A stretch of 64,000 nt of DNA, from NCBI GenBank assembly GCA_023439305.1, contig JAEXOO010000035.1:186001-250000 (forward strand), written 5' to 3'. Positions 51,322-60,479 of the stretch are shown piece after piece. Below the pieces are notes generated by a model that made no database searches, was not told the DNA's origin, and saw only the letters and a list, made by a program, of their open reading frames with translations. Every line of letters begins with the position of its first letter. Within the stretch, counting starts at the first letter, position 1. The stretch is from Pseudomonadota bacterium (lineage in GTDB: Bacteria; Pseudomonadota; Gammaproteobacteria; Burkholderiales; Burkholderiaceae_B). The translations under genes and the position numbers were made by a program.

Positions 51322-53064
51322 TCAAGAAGGGTTGGCAGCCGTCACCGGCAGGCAAGCAAGCCCCAGCACCTGGCGCAGATACGATTGCAACTGCGCCGCG
51401 GCTTCGTTTTCCGCCGCCGCGATGCGCGCCGCAATATAGCCGTCTGGGCGCACCAGAACCAACTCGCCGGGAAAACGCCCGTACAACGACGAAAATTTGC
51501 CGTCAGCAGCGTGGTAATCCTGCCCCTCTCCCACCGCCACGTATCTGACCGCCACACCTAGCGCCTGCTGGGCGTCGTGGGCGGCGCGATGCCAATACTC
51601 CGGAGTCGCATCGCCCAGCAATACAAAGCCTCGCCCCCAAAGATCAACGGTCGAGATCCGCTGCCGTTGCCTATCCACCAACCACGCATGGGGCGCTCGG
51701 ACGCCTGGGCTGACCGTTTCCTGATAGTGGGCCAGCTCTGGCGCGGGAGCCGTATCCGGTGTCGCTACAATCGCACTCGACTCGTAGACCGTTCCCAGCT
51801 GGTATCCGGTATGCAGGACACTATTGTCGCCATGCGGAACGACACGCTGGGCCAAAAACAAACGTCCCTGCTCGGACAACTCGCCATGCAGGAAATTATC
51901 GCCCTCGCCGACCCGCACTGCCTCGGCGATAGCCTGATAATGCAAAGAGTTATAGGTCGCCGACTTTACCGTAATCAGGGCCTTGGACTTGCGTTCGGTC
52001 TCGTAACTATCCAGCAAAGCTTCAGAAGCCTGCTCACGCAGACACAAGGCCAGCTTCCAGGCCAGATTATTGGCGTCCTGAATGCCGGAATTCATGCCGA
52101 AGCCGCCCCATGGCGAATGCCAATGCGCGGCATCGCCCGCGAACAGGACTCGTTGTTCGCGCCAGCGGCGCAGCAAACCTGTGCTGTAATCAAAACGAAA
52201 GCTTGCCACAATCTCAAGGGGAATCTCCGGCATGCCCAGAGCGCCGCGCAACCGGGCCAGCAAAACGTCCTCGGAAGGCGGCGTGTCTTCGTCGTGACGA
52301 AAGCTGTACCGCCACAAGCCGGTTTCAGGATGCTTGCTACCGAGCCAGCCCATATAACTGGGGTGCAGAATGAAGGAATGAAAAAAACCATCCTTGCCCA
52401 AGGTTTCATCCAGATCGGCGCGAAACTCCACCAGAATCTGGTTGCCGAACGTGGGGCCATGATCCTGGCCCTGAGCAACACGACTGCGTATAAAGCTGTG
52501 GGCGCCATCGCAGGCCACCAGATACCGCGCCCGATAGGAGCGTCGCCCCCCTGTTTCCGTATTCTCAACGGTCACCCGGACGCAATCAGACCCTTGTTCG
52601 ATATCGACAATACGCGAATTAAAACTCAAGGACACCGTATCCCATTCCGCCGCCTTGCGGCGTATGGCCGCTTCATAATCAGAAGCCGGCACCTTGCGAG
52701 GATAAACCGGGCTGTACCAAGACCATTTGTCCACATAGTCCTGATGCGATGTGTCTGCCGCGCGAATCTGGGCGACGGGCCCCTTGGCCACGTTGACATA
52801 AAACCCCTGCCCATTAGAGCGCATGGTCTCCCATCCGGCATCCTCCAACAGATCCCAGACCCCCCACTGTCTAAACAACTCTCCGGTCGAGGCATGCACA
52901 TACTGCCCCTTAGGCAACATCGTGGTCGTGGCCCGGCGCTCGAATAGGGCCGTGTCCACTCCCTCCCGACCCAGCAAGTACGCCATGGCCAAGCCTACCG
53001 GGCCGCCACCGCAGACAATGACGTCCAGCATGGGGTCGCCCCTATTGCAACGTTCCGTATTCAT
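51322..53064 (-). CDS. FAD-dependent aromatic monooxygenase (PheA/TfdB type)
   Basis: The 580-residue protein has all three flavoprotein hydroxylase motifs: GGGPVGLA (19-26), LVACDGAHSFIR (the DG motif, near 185) and VLFAGDAAHWHSPWGGFGMN (the GD motif, near 305). A C-terminal thioredoxin-like domain follows. It should hydroxylate a phenolic or similar ring with NAD(P)H and O2. The ATG at 53064 overlaps the rhodanese-like stop codon (ATGA). An ATG at 53031 is also possible and would start just before the FAD motif. Confidence 0.85.
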   Translation of the reverse strand: MNTERCNRGDPMLDVIVCGGGPVGLAMAYLLGREGVDTALFERRATTTMLPKGQYVHASTGELFRQWGVWDLLEDAGWETMRSNGQGFYVNVAKGPVAQIRAADTSHQDYVDKWSWYSPVYPRKVPASDYEAAIRRKAAEWDTVSLSFNSRIVDIEQGSDCVRVTVENTETGGRRSYRARYLVACDGAHSFIRSRVAQGQDHGPTFGNQILVEFRADLDETLGKDGFFHSFILHPSYMGWLGSKHPETGLWRYSFRHDEDTPPSEDVLLARLRGALGMPEIPLEIVASFRFDYSTGLLRRWREQRVLFAGDAAHWHSPWGGFGMNSGIQDANNLAWKLALCLREQASEALLDSYETERKSKALITVKSATYNSLHYQAIAEAVRVGEGDNFLHGELSEQGRLFLAQRVVPHGDNSVLHTGYQLGTVYESSAIVATPDTAPAPELAHYQETVSPGVRAPHAWLVDRQRQRISTVDLWGRGFVLLGDATPEYWHRAAHDAQQALGVAVRYVAVGEGQDYHAADGKFSSLYGRFPGELVLVRPDGYIAARIAAAENEAAAQLQSYLRQVLGLACLPVTAANPS

Positions 53065-53906
53065 GGCAACACCTTATCGACTGCGCTCCTGGCCATCCTG
53101 GCCGAAGACTTGTTCCATTCCGACCACGATCCCACATACAGCCGGGACGATATGCCCAAAGCCCTTAACGCCAACACATGCAGCGCCGATAACACACCGC
53201 CGCCGCAATACACCACTGGCTCGGTCTGCTCACCTACGCCGACCTGCTCGTACAAGCGTCGAATTTCACTGACCGTTCTAAACGTCCCGCCTGGCGTCCA
53301 CAGCTCTGCGGCCGGTAAAGAGCGAGCGCAGGGTATATGCCCAGCCAGGTAAGCCGCCTCGTCACGGGCATCCAGCACGATGACATCGGGCGGCAAGCGC
53401 TCCATATCGGCAACATGGATCTGCGCCAATTGACCCGGCTTCAGAACAAGCAACTGGCCATCTTCACGAGCCGGCGGCACATAATCACCTTGCGCCACGG
53501 GGCCGCCAGCGCTGCCCCAGGATTTCAAGCCGCCGTCCAACAGCCTTACCCGCGACAGTCCGGCCCACCGCAAAGTCCACCAGGCCCGCGCCGCCAAGGC
53601 GGCAGAAGGACCATAGACAATGACCTCCGTCTCTGATGACACCTGCCAGCGACGCAAAGTCTCCTGCAACACAGCGGGGTCGGGCAAGGGCAAGTTGCCC
53701 GTTCCGCTGTCGGGCGGCGCCGCAAACACATCGCGGATCTGTGCATGCACGGCCCCCAGGATGTGCCCCTCTCTATATAGTCGGTACTCGTCGTCCGGGT
53801 CAGTCCCCAAGCGCGCCTCAATGAACAGGCGATCAGGCTGTGGCTGCCTCAACACGGTTTCGGCCTGCACGATGTCCGGAGAGAAAGAAGAAAGCAAATG
53901 AGACAT
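53061..53906 (-). CDS. Two-domain rhodanese-like sulfurtransferase
   Basis: The 281-residue protein has two rhodanese repeats, with the active cysteine C234 in the C-terminal loop VVYCGGGVLS. The size matches thiosulfate or 3-mercaptopyruvate sulfurtransferases, which move sulfane sulfur to a thiol or cyanide. It has no signal peptide. It is coupled to the FAD monooxygenase gene, an unusual pairing that hints at a sulfur-containing substrate. Confidence 0.8.
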   Translation of the reverse strand: MSHLLSSFSPDIVQAETVLRQPQPDRLFIEARLGTDPDDEYRLYREGHILGAVHAQIRDVFAAPPDSGTGNLPLPDPAVLQETLRRWQVSSETEVIVYGPSAALAARAWWTLRWAGLSRVRLLDGGLKSWGSAGGPVAQGDYVPPAREDGQLLVLKPGQLAQIHVADMERLPPDVIVLDARDEAAYLAGHIPCARSLPAAELWTPGGTFRTVSEIRRLYEQVGVGEQTEPVVYCGGGVLSALHVLALRALGISSRLYVGSWSEWNKSSARMARSAVDKVLP

Positions 53907-53927
53907 ATCAGCTCCTGAAAAGCCGGC

Positions 53928-54902
53928 TCAGCTGGCCGTAGGCAGGTTTTGTTCTTTGATCAGGCGTGACCAGGACGCCTTCTCAGCGCGTATCACCTCG
54001 CGCAAATACTCCGTGCCCGTATCCGGAATCTCCGCCCCCCAGCTCGCCACCCGCTCGATCACGGCAGGATCCTTGGCAATCTCGGAAACGGTCTGGCTCA
54101 GACGAGCCAGCGCTGCCGGCTCCATGTCCTTGGGACCGAACATGGCAATCCATGCGCCAATAGAAGGAATATCCTTCAAGCCTTGCTCCACCAGTGTGGG
54201 AACCTTGGGCAACAGGCTGCTGCGTTGGGTAGAGGACACAGCCAAAGGCTCCAGCGCCCCCGCCTGAATCTGCGGCAATGCGGTCACCAATGAAATAATG
54301 GCCACATCCACGTCCCCCGCAAGCACAGCCTGCAACTGCTTGGCCCCCGATCCGTAGGGGACATGGACCATGGACGTGCCGGCATGAATATTGATGAGCT
54401 CACCCAAGTAATGCATACCGGTACCCACCCCCGCCGAGGCAAAGTCTACTTTGCTGTCCGGCGACTTGGCCTCGGCCAGCCAGGCGTTAAAATCGCCGTA
54501 GCGTCCTTTCTTGGCTACGATCACATACGGCGTTGTGGTTATCTGAGCGATAGGCGTCAAGTCACGCTCGCCATCCGCATTGCGATCATCGGTAGCGGCC
54601 CGGATCGTAATGGACGACCCGGTAACCAACAAGGTGTAGCCATCGGCGGCCGACGTCATGACCTGTTTGGCGGCTACCTCGCCACCTGCTCCAGGCTTGG
54701 GCTGGACCACAAAGGTCTGTCCGAGACGCTTGCCCAGTTCTTCGGCATACAGGCGTGTCGAATTGGCGGGGAATCCGTCTCCCCAAGGCATAATGACATT
54801 GACCAGTTTGGAAGGATAATCGTGAGCCTGCGCCGACGGCAGCGTGGCAATAGCCAGACAGCTCAATACAGAGATAAGTCCTGGGAGAACGCGTTTTCGC
54901 AT
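53928..54902 (-). CDS. Bug/TctC-family solute receptor, IclR island (left)
   Basis: The 324-residue precursor has a signal peptide to about SAQAHD and the pattern YPSKLVNVIMPWGDGFPANSTRL and VVQPKPGAGGEVAAKQ. The first gene of the left operon, it starts 80 bases from an IclR-type palindrome. It probably delivers the substrate of the monooxygenase. No TctAB genes adjoin it. Confidence 0.87.
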   Translation of the reverse strand: MRKRVLPGLISVLSCLAIATLPSAQAHDYPSKLVNVIMPWGDGFPANSTRLYAEELGKRLGQTFVVQPKPGAGGEVAAKQVMTSAADGYTLLVTGSSITIRAATDDRNADGERDLTPIAQITTTPYVIVAKKGRYGDFNAWLAEAKSPDSKVDFASAGVGTGMHYLGELINIHAGTSMVHVPYGSGAKQLQAVLAGDVDVAIISLVTALPQIQAGALEPLAVSSTQRSSLLPKVPTLVEQGLKDIPSIGAWIAMFGPKDMEPAALARLSQTVSEIAKDPAVIERVASWGAEIPDTGTEYLREVIRAEKASWSRLIKEQNLPTAS

Positions 54903-54981
54903 GATGGGCCTTGTTCACGTTAAAGGTAAGAGTCGCTTGGCAGCAGCGTGCCGCTTGACTAACTGCCTTCCACTGCTAAAA

Positions 54982-54998
54982 TGACCGCTAAGCGGTTA
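54982..54998. promoter_or_regulatory. IclR palindrome A
   Basis: TGACCGCTAAGCGGTTA lies between the divergent left operon and the iclR gene. It has the same form as sites B and C and fits control of both directions. Confidence 0.7.
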
Positions 54999-55068
54999 CT
55001 CAAATCTGCTCTGCGTTCATTATGGAACAGGCTTCAGCCGTGTCAATACAAAAAAGGGAAAACCACTA

Positions 55069-55830
55069 GTGGCCAATTCTGAAAGTGAATCTTTTGTCCG
55101 CACCTTTGCGCGAGGTCTGCGGGTTATCGAAGTCATGGGGCAGTCGACGGGGCGTCAGAACATCGCTCAAGTCAGCGAAGCCGCAGAGCTGCCGCGGACC
55201 GTGGTACGCCGTCTGCTGCTGACCCTGACGGAACTGGGCTTTGTCAAAACAGATGACAAAAACTATTGGCTCACCCCGAAAGTACTTCGCCTGGGCATGA
55301 CGTATCTGTACACGTTGCCCTTCTGGCGTCGCTCGCAAGTCGAACTCGAAGAACTGGGAACCCAGACCAAGCAATCCTGTGCTATTTCTGTGCTGGACGG
55401 CGACGATATCGTCTATATCCAACGTTTTCACAGCAAGCGCATTCTTTCTATCAGCCCCGCTATCGGTACGCGACTGCCCGCCCATGCCGTGTCCATGGGC
55501 CGCATCCTGCTGGCCAGCCTGCCAGATGATCAACTGCATGCCTATCTTGGCAAGCTGGAGCTGCGGCCTTTGACCAGTCGCTCCCTGGCCTCGCTTCAGG
55601 CGCTGCAGGACAAGATCATGCAAACACGCAACAGCAGCTATGCCTGGGTCGATGGCGAATATGACGAGGCCATCTGCGGCCTGGCGGTGCCTGTACGCAA
55701 TCAGGAAGGCCAGATCATCGCCGCCTTGAACGTCAGTCTGCTGTCGGGCGAGTTCACCGAAGAACAAGCGGTGGCGCAGTTTCTGCCCACCCTCAAGCTC
55801 ACCGCCTCACGATTGCGGGCTCATAGCTAG
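55069..55830 (+). CDS. IclR-family transcriptional regulator
   Basis: The 253-residue protein has the IclR winged helix (FARGLRVIEVMGQS, NIAQVSEAAELPRTVVRRLLLTL) and effector domain (LPAHAVSMGRILLASLPDDQL, ICGLAVPVRNQEGQIIAALNVS). The start is GTG at 55069. It is the likely binder of the three 17-bp palindromes around it. Confidence 0.9.
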   Translation: MANSESESFVRTFARGLRVIEVMGQSTGRQNIAQVSEAAELPRTVVRRLLLTLTELGFVKTDDKNYWLTPKVLRLGMTYLYTLPFWRRSQVELEELGTQTKQSCAISVLDGDDIVYIQRFHSKRILSISPAIGTRLPAHAVSMGRILLASLPDDQLHAYLGKLELRPLTSRSLASLQALQDKIMQTRNSSYAWVDGEYDEAICGLAVPVRNQEGQIIAALNVSLLSGEFTEEQAVAQFLPTLKLTASRLRAHS

Positions 55831-55851
55831 AGTGCTCATTTTTTATGCTGC

Positions 55852-55889
55852 AACCGCTTATCGGACACTCCGATAAGCGGTTTTTTTTT
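55852..55889 (+). terminator. Terminator of iclR
   Basis: AACCGCTTATCGGA (55852-55865), loop CAC, TCCGATAAGCGGTT (55869-55882), then a run of T: a perfect 14-bp stem. The stem contains the CCGCTTA core that also occurs in the IclR palindromes. Confidence 0.9.
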
Positions 55890-55953
55890 ACTCAGCGTTT
55901 TCCCTTAGAGCGACAGAACATGAATTGACAATCGTATTTCAGACTTCCCATAA

Positions 55954-55970
55954 TGACCATTAAGCGGATA
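55954..55970. promoter_or_regulatory. IclR palindrome B
   Basis: TGACCATTAAGCGGATA, the less perfect member of the set, lies 21 bases from site C and thus two helical turns away, in the promoter region of the MaoC operon. Confidence 0.65.
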
Positions 55971-55974
55971 TTAA

Positions 55975-55991
55975 TGACCGCTTAACGGTCA
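55975..55991. promoter_or_regulatory. IclR palindrome C
   Basis: TGACCGCTTAACGGTCA is close to a perfect palindrome and ends 18 bases before the first MaoC gene. Confidence 0.7.
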
Positions 55992-56009
55992 CAAAAAAAT
56001 GGAGGATAC

Positions 56010-56480
56010 ATGAAATACACATATGACACCGATTTCTGGGCCGGCAACAAAGCTCGCAAAATTTGGGATGACATCGTCCCCGGCCTGGCTCGGGAAACGA
56101 TTCCCTACACCCTGACCAAAGAAGCCATTTATCAGCTCTGCGAAGCCACAGGCGACATGAATCCTTTGTATGTCGACGAAGCGTTCGCCAAACAGGGCCC
56201 ATGGGGCGGCCTGATCGCGCCACCCAACATCCATGTCCTGCTGATGTTCTCCTGCACCCCTAACGATGACTGGATGCGCAGCCCCGGCACCATCAATGCG
56301 GGTCAGTCATGGAGTTACAACATCCCGGCCCGGCCTGGGGATGTCATTACCTTGCAGGCGCGCGCCTTGGACAAATTCATCAAAGGGGATCGCCTGTTTG
56401 CCATCCATGACAACGTTTTTTTCAACCAGAACAACGAGGTGATCTGCTCCGGCCGCGGCTGGACGATCCGTCCCGAATAA
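56010..56480 (+). CDS. MaoC-like hot-dog protein lacking the catalytic histidine
   Basis: The 156-residue protein has the hot-dog fold pattern of MaoC/FAS1 dehydratase N-terminal proteins. The hydratase 2 motif D-x-N-P-x-H reads D49-M-N-P-L-Y54, so the histidine is missing. This points to a non-catalytic partner of the next gene product. A GGAGG ribosome site precedes the ATG. It opens the right operon of the IclR island. Confidence 0.8.
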   Translation: MKYTYDTDFWAGNKARKIWDDIVPGLARETIPYTLTKEAIYQLCEATGDMNPLYVDEAFAKQGPWGGLIAPPNIHVLLMFSCTPNDDWMRSPGTINAGQSWSYNIPARPGDVITLQARALDKFIKGDRLFAIHDNVFFNQNNEVICSGRGWTIRPE

Positions 56481-56491
56481 GGAAAACAACA

Positions 56492-56923
56492 ATGACACAA
56501 GCAACTGTTCTCTCGGCAGGCCAGACGATCCAGGGCACTTCCTTCAGCCCGACCCGTGAAACCATTTGGGCATTCTGCGAAGCATCGCTGGACTACAACC
56601 CGCTGCATTGGGACGATGACTATATGCAGTCCAGCTTCGGCAAGACAAACTTCGGCGGCATCATCATGCATGGGATGTCGAACTTCAGCCTGATTACCCG
56701 GATGATGACGGACTGGGCTCTGCCGCTGGGCGGGATGCATCGGCGCCTGGAAACACGCTGGAAAGCGCCAGTCAAGCCGGGCGACACCATTACCCCTGCG
56801 GGCATTATCAAAAAAGTCAAAGAAACAGCGCAAGGCAGATGGGTCGTGGTCGACGTCCAGGTCAAGAACCAGCGTGACGAGCTGATCGCCGAAGGCGAGG
56901 CAACAGTCGAGTTTCCTCTCTGA
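56492..56923 (+). CDS. MaoC-like enoyl-CoA hydratase, catalytic partner
   Basis: The 143-residue protein has the full motif D34-Y-N-P-L-H39, so it should add water to an enoyl-CoA. It follows the first MaoC gene by 11 bases. A complex of one dead and one active hot-dog protein is known for steroid-degrading hydratases. Confidence 0.82.
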   Translation: MTQATVLSAGQTIQGTSFSPTRETIWAFCEASLDYNPLHWDDDYMQSSFGKTNFGGIIMHGMSNFSLITRMMTDWALPLGGMHRRLETRWKAPVKPGDTITPAGIIKKVKETAQGRWVVVDVQVKNQRDELIAEGEATVEFPL

Positions 56924-56976
56924 TTCAGGTCGGGGCCACGCCTAGCCTAGGCCCCGCTTCTTCTCTGGAGCCCCTC

Positions 56977-57945
56977 ATGAAAACACTGTTTCGCACCTTG
57001 ATCGGTCTGAGCGCGGCCTGCCTGTGCGCTGCCGCTTCAGCCGCTTCCTTCCCCAGCAAGCCGGTGACCCTGATCGTTCCTTTCCCCGCCGGCGGCACAA
57101 CAGATATTCTGGCCCGGGACATCGGCAATGAGCTGGCGCGCCTCTGGAATCAACCCGTCATCATCGACAACAAAGGTGGAGCCAGCGGCACCATCGGCTC
57201 TGCGAATCTGACCCGCAGCAAAGCCGATGGCTATACCTTAATGGTCACGGCCACCCATCACATCATCAACCCGACCTTGCTCAAAGCCAGCATTCCCTAC
57301 GACACAAAAACGGCCTTCACGAATCTGGCCATGCTCGCAACCGTGCCCAGCGTCCTGGTCGTGAACAAGAACTTCCCACCCCAGACGGTTCAGGAGCTGA
57401 TTGATCTGGCAAAGCAAAAGCCGGGCACGATCAATTTCGGCTCGGCCGGCATCGGCGGCGCCAACCACTTGGCCGGCGAGTTGTTCGCGCACATGGCCGG
57501 CATTGAGCTGACCCACATTCCCTACCGGGGCGCCGCCCCCTCGCTCAGCGACCTGCTGGCGGGACAGATCCCCATGATGTTCGACTCGGTCCCCGGCGTG
57601 ATTGCCCATATCAACTCCGGCGCGCTGCGCGCTCTTGGGGTCAGCTCCGCACAGGCCATCCCGCAATTGCCCGATGTTCCGCCCATTGCACAGGCGGGCG
57701 TGCCGGGCTTCGAGGCAGTCGCAATGTTCGGCCTGTACGGTCCGGCCGGCCTTGCGCCCGAAGTCGTAGGAAAAATCGAGCAGGATATGGCAAAGGTCCT
57801 GACTTCGGACACCATCCGGCAACGCTTCGAACAGTTAGGGGCCACACCCGGCACATTGAGCCAGGCCGAGTTTTCCACCTACGTAGACCAGGAAATTGAC
57901 AAGTGGCAGCAGGTTATCGAATCCGCCGGAATTTCCCTGGAATAA
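56977..57945 (+). CDS. Bug/TctC-family solute receptor, IclR island (right)
   Basis: The 322-residue precursor has a signal peptide ending near SAAS and the Bug pattern FPSKPVTLIVPFPAGGTTDILARD, VIIDNKGGASGTIGS and HIPYRGAAPSLSDLLAGQIPM. It is embedded between CoA-pathway genes, so it probably binds the acid that this operon degrades. Confidence 0.9.
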   Translation: MKTLFRTLIGLSAACLCAAASAASFPSKPVTLIVPFPAGGTTDILARDIGNELARLWNQPVIIDNKGGASGTIGSANLTRSKADGYTLMVTATHHIINPTLLKASIPYDTKTAFTNLAMLATVPSVLVVNKNFPPQTVQELIDLAKQKPGTINFGSAGIGGANHLAGELFAHMAGIELTHIPYRGAAPSLSDLLAGQIPMMFDSVPGVIAHINSGALRALGVSSAQAIPQLPDVPPIAQAGVPGFEAVAMFGLYGPAGLAPEVVGKIEQDMAKVLTSDTIRQRFEQLGATPGTLSQAEFSTYVDQEIDKWQQVIESAGISLE

Positions 57946-57978
57946 CCCAGCCCACTCTTGAATAGCGAGATAACAACC

Positions 57979-59253
57979 ATGTCAGCCAATACGTCCCCCA
58001 GCATTGAAAAGGACCTAGCCGCGGATCAGACGCCTCGCGCGCTCGCCGATCTGCGTATTCTGGATCTTTCCCGTATTCTCGCCGGGCCCTGGTGCACGCA
58101 GAACCTGGCTGATCTGGGCGCAGAGGTCATCAAGATAGAGCGCCCGGGAAAAGGCGACGACACGCGAGCCTGGGGACCACCCTGGCTACCGAACGAAGCC
58201 CCCGGCTCACAACGCGACTCCTCCTACTATTCGGCCGCCAATCGAGGCAAGAAATCGGTGACGGTCGACATCACCACCGTTGAAGGCCAAGAAATCATTC
58301 ATGCTCTGGTCAAAAACTGCGACGTCGTGGTGGAGAACTTCAAGGTCGGCAACCTCAAGAAGTATGGCTTGGATTACGACACGCTCCGGAACATCAATCC
58401 AGCCATCATCTATTGTTCCATCACCGGATTTGGTCAGACCGGCCCCTATGCGCATCGCCCCGGATACGATTTTGTATTCCAGGGCATGGGCGGCATGATG
58501 AGCATCACGGGAGAGCGCGACGACCTGCCGGGCGGCGGACCGCAAAAAGTGGGCATTGCCCTGGCCGATATCGTCACGGGCATGTACGCCACCACCGCTA
58601 TTCTGGCCGCCGTCCACTACAGGAGCAGAACCGGCCAAGGCCAGCATATCGACATGGCCTTGCTGGACAGCATCGTGGCCTTGGGCAGCAACCAGGTGAC
58701 CGCCTTTTTCGCGGCCGGCGACATTCCCAAGCGCATGGGCAATGCCCATATGAGTTTGGTGCCGTACGGCGTCTACCCTACACGCAACGGCCATATCATC
58801 ATTGCCATCGGCAACGACCAGCAATGGATGCGTTTCTGTGAACTGATAGAGCGGCCGGATCTGGCCTCCGACCAGACCTATGCCACGGTGAGCGGCCGCA
58901 TCATTAACCGGACCGATCTGGATGCGCAGCTCATCATCAGCCTGAAGAAACAAGACTCGGATACCTGGTTGAGGCTTCTGGAGCAAGGCGGCGTACCCTG
59001 CGGCCCGATCAACAACTACAGCGAAGTATTCCAGAACCCGCAAGTGCAACATCGTCAACTGCATGTCCGCCAAGAACGCCATGACGGCGCGCGTATTGAC
59101 TCTGCCGCCTCGCCGCTCAGGCTGAGCGAAACGCCGCCCGCCTACGACCTGCCCCCGCCCATGGTGGGCCAGCATACCGACGAGGTCCTGCAGGCCGTGC
59201 TGGACATGAGCAGTGAGCGCTTGGCGCAACTGCGCGCCCGTCGCATTCTATAA
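57979..59253 (+). CDS. CaiB/BaiF-family CoA-transferase (family III)
   Basis: The 424-residue protein has the family III pattern: LRILDLSRILAGPWCTQNLADLGAEVIKIE near the N-terminus, NRGKKSV, ENFKVG, GY-x-FVFQGMGG and the probable catalytic aspartate D197 in GIALADIVTG. It moves CoA from a donor acyl-CoA to a free acid and so activates the substrate. The ATG at 57979 is preferred over the TTG at 57958. Confidence 0.9.
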   Translation: MSANTSPSIEKDLAADQTPRALADLRILDLSRILAGPWCTQNLADLGAEVIKIERPGKGDDTRAWGPPWLPNEAPGSQRDSSYYSAANRGKKSVTVDITTVEGQEIIHALVKNCDVVVENFKVGNLKKYGLDYDTLRNINPAIIYCSITGFGQTGPYAHRPGYDFVFQGMGGMMSITGERDDLPGGGPQKVGIALADIVTGMYATTAILAAVHYRSRTGQGQHIDMALLDSIVALGSNQVTAFFAAGDIPKRMGNAHMSLVPYGVYPTRNGHIIIAIGNDQQWMRFCELIERPDLASDQTYATVSGRIINRTDLDAQLIISLKKQDSDTWLRLLEQGGVPCGPINNYSEVFQNPQVQHRQLHVRQERHDGARIDSAASPLRLSETPPAYDLPPPMVGQHTDEVLQAVLDMSSERLAQLRARRIL

Positions 59254-59276
59254 ATCGATCACCTGACGACAAGACC

Positions 59277-60479
59277 ATGACAGAAGCCTATATATGTGAT
59301 GCCGTCCGTACCCCCTTCGGGCGTTACGGAGGCATCCTCTCCACCCTGCGATGTGATGACCTTGCCGCGCTACCCTTACGCGAACTCATGGCTCGCCAAC
59401 CGCAAGCCGACTGGGAAGCGCTGGACGACGTACTGTACGGTTGCGCCAATCAGGCCGGTGAGGACAATCGAAATGTCGCTCGGATGGCAACATTGCTGGC
59501 GGGCCTGCCCATGCAGGTTCCGGCTGCCACGATTAATCGCCTGTGCGCATCCAGTCTGGATGCGCTGGGAACCGCGGCGCGCGCCATCAAGAGCGGTGAA
59601 GCCCAATTACTGATGGCCGGCGGCGTAGAAAGCATGTCGCGGGCGCCCTATGTGCTGGGCAAGGCGGACCAACCCTTTGCACGCCAACAGTCGCTCTATG
59701 ACACAACCCTGGGCTGGCGCTTCGTCAACCCAGCCTTCCAGGCGCAGTTCGGTATCGATTCCATGCCTGAGACTGCTGAAAACGTCGCCCACCAATTTGC
59801 CATCTCGCGCGAAGACCAGGATGCATTTGCGTTACGCAGCCAGCAACGCGCCGCCCGCGCTATAGCAGACAAGCTATTTGCCAGCGAGATCATGAGTGTC
59901 GACATCCCTGGCATCAAAGGCGCACGCACTGTGGCCGAAGTCGATGAACACCCCCGCCTGAGCAGTGTCGAGGCGTTATCGCGTCTGAAACCCGTCGTCC
60001 ACGCCCAAGGCACCGTGACCGCTGGAAACGCTTCAGGCCTGAACGACGGCGCAGGTGCCTTACTGCTGGCCTCGGAGACTGCCGCGCACCGGCACGGACT
60101 GACACCTCGCGCGCGTATCGTCGGCATGGCCGTGGCCGGACTGCCCCCCCGCATCATGGGCTATGGGCCCGCTCCTGCGATTCGCAAAGTACTGGCCCTG
60201 ACCGGACTGCGCCTGGAACAGATGGATGTCATTGAACTGAATGAAGCCTTTGCCGCCCAGGCTCTGGCCGTTCTGCGCGACCTGGGTTTGCCCGATGACG
60301 CCCCCCATGTCAACCCGAACGGCGGTGCGATCGCGCTAGGCCATCCGCTCGGTGCATCCGGTGCGCGCCTGGCCATGACGACAACCGCGCAACTACAGCG
60401 CACTCAAGGCCGCTATGCATTGATTTCGATGTGCATCGGCGTGGGCCAGGGGATCGCCCTGATTCTGGAGCGGGCATGA
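59277..60479 (+). CDS. pcaF: 3-oxoadipyl-CoA thiolase-like protein (PcaF/PaaJ type)
   Basis: The 400-residue protein has the thiolase triad C90 (NRLCASS), H356 (GHPLGASGAR) and C386 (CIGVGQG). Its opening RTPFGRYGGILSTLRCDDLAALPL and the GCANQAGEDNRNVARMA block are typical of beta-ketoadipyl-CoA thiolases. It would split a 3-oxoacyl-CoA, probably 3-oxoadipyl-CoA, into acetyl-CoA and succinyl-CoA. The next start codon overlaps its stop. Confidence 0.85.
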   Translation: MTEAYICDAVRTPFGRYGGILSTLRCDDLAALPLRELMARQPQADWEALDDVLYGCANQAGEDNRNVARMATLLAGLPMQVPAATINRLCASSLDALGTAARAIKSGEAQLLMAGGVESMSRAPYVLGKADQPFARQQSLYDTTLGWRFVNPAFQAQFGIDSMPETAENVAHQFAISREDQDAFALRSQQRAARAIADKLFASEIMSVDIPGIKGARTVAEVDEHPRLSSVEALSRLKPVVHAQGTVTAGNASGLNDGAGALLLASETAAHRHGLTPRARIVGMAVAGLPPRIMGYGPAPAIRKVLALTGLRLEQMDVIELNEAFAAQALAVLRDLGLPDDAPHVNPNGGAIALGHPLGASGARLAMTTTAQLQRTQGRYALISMCIGVGQGIALILERA

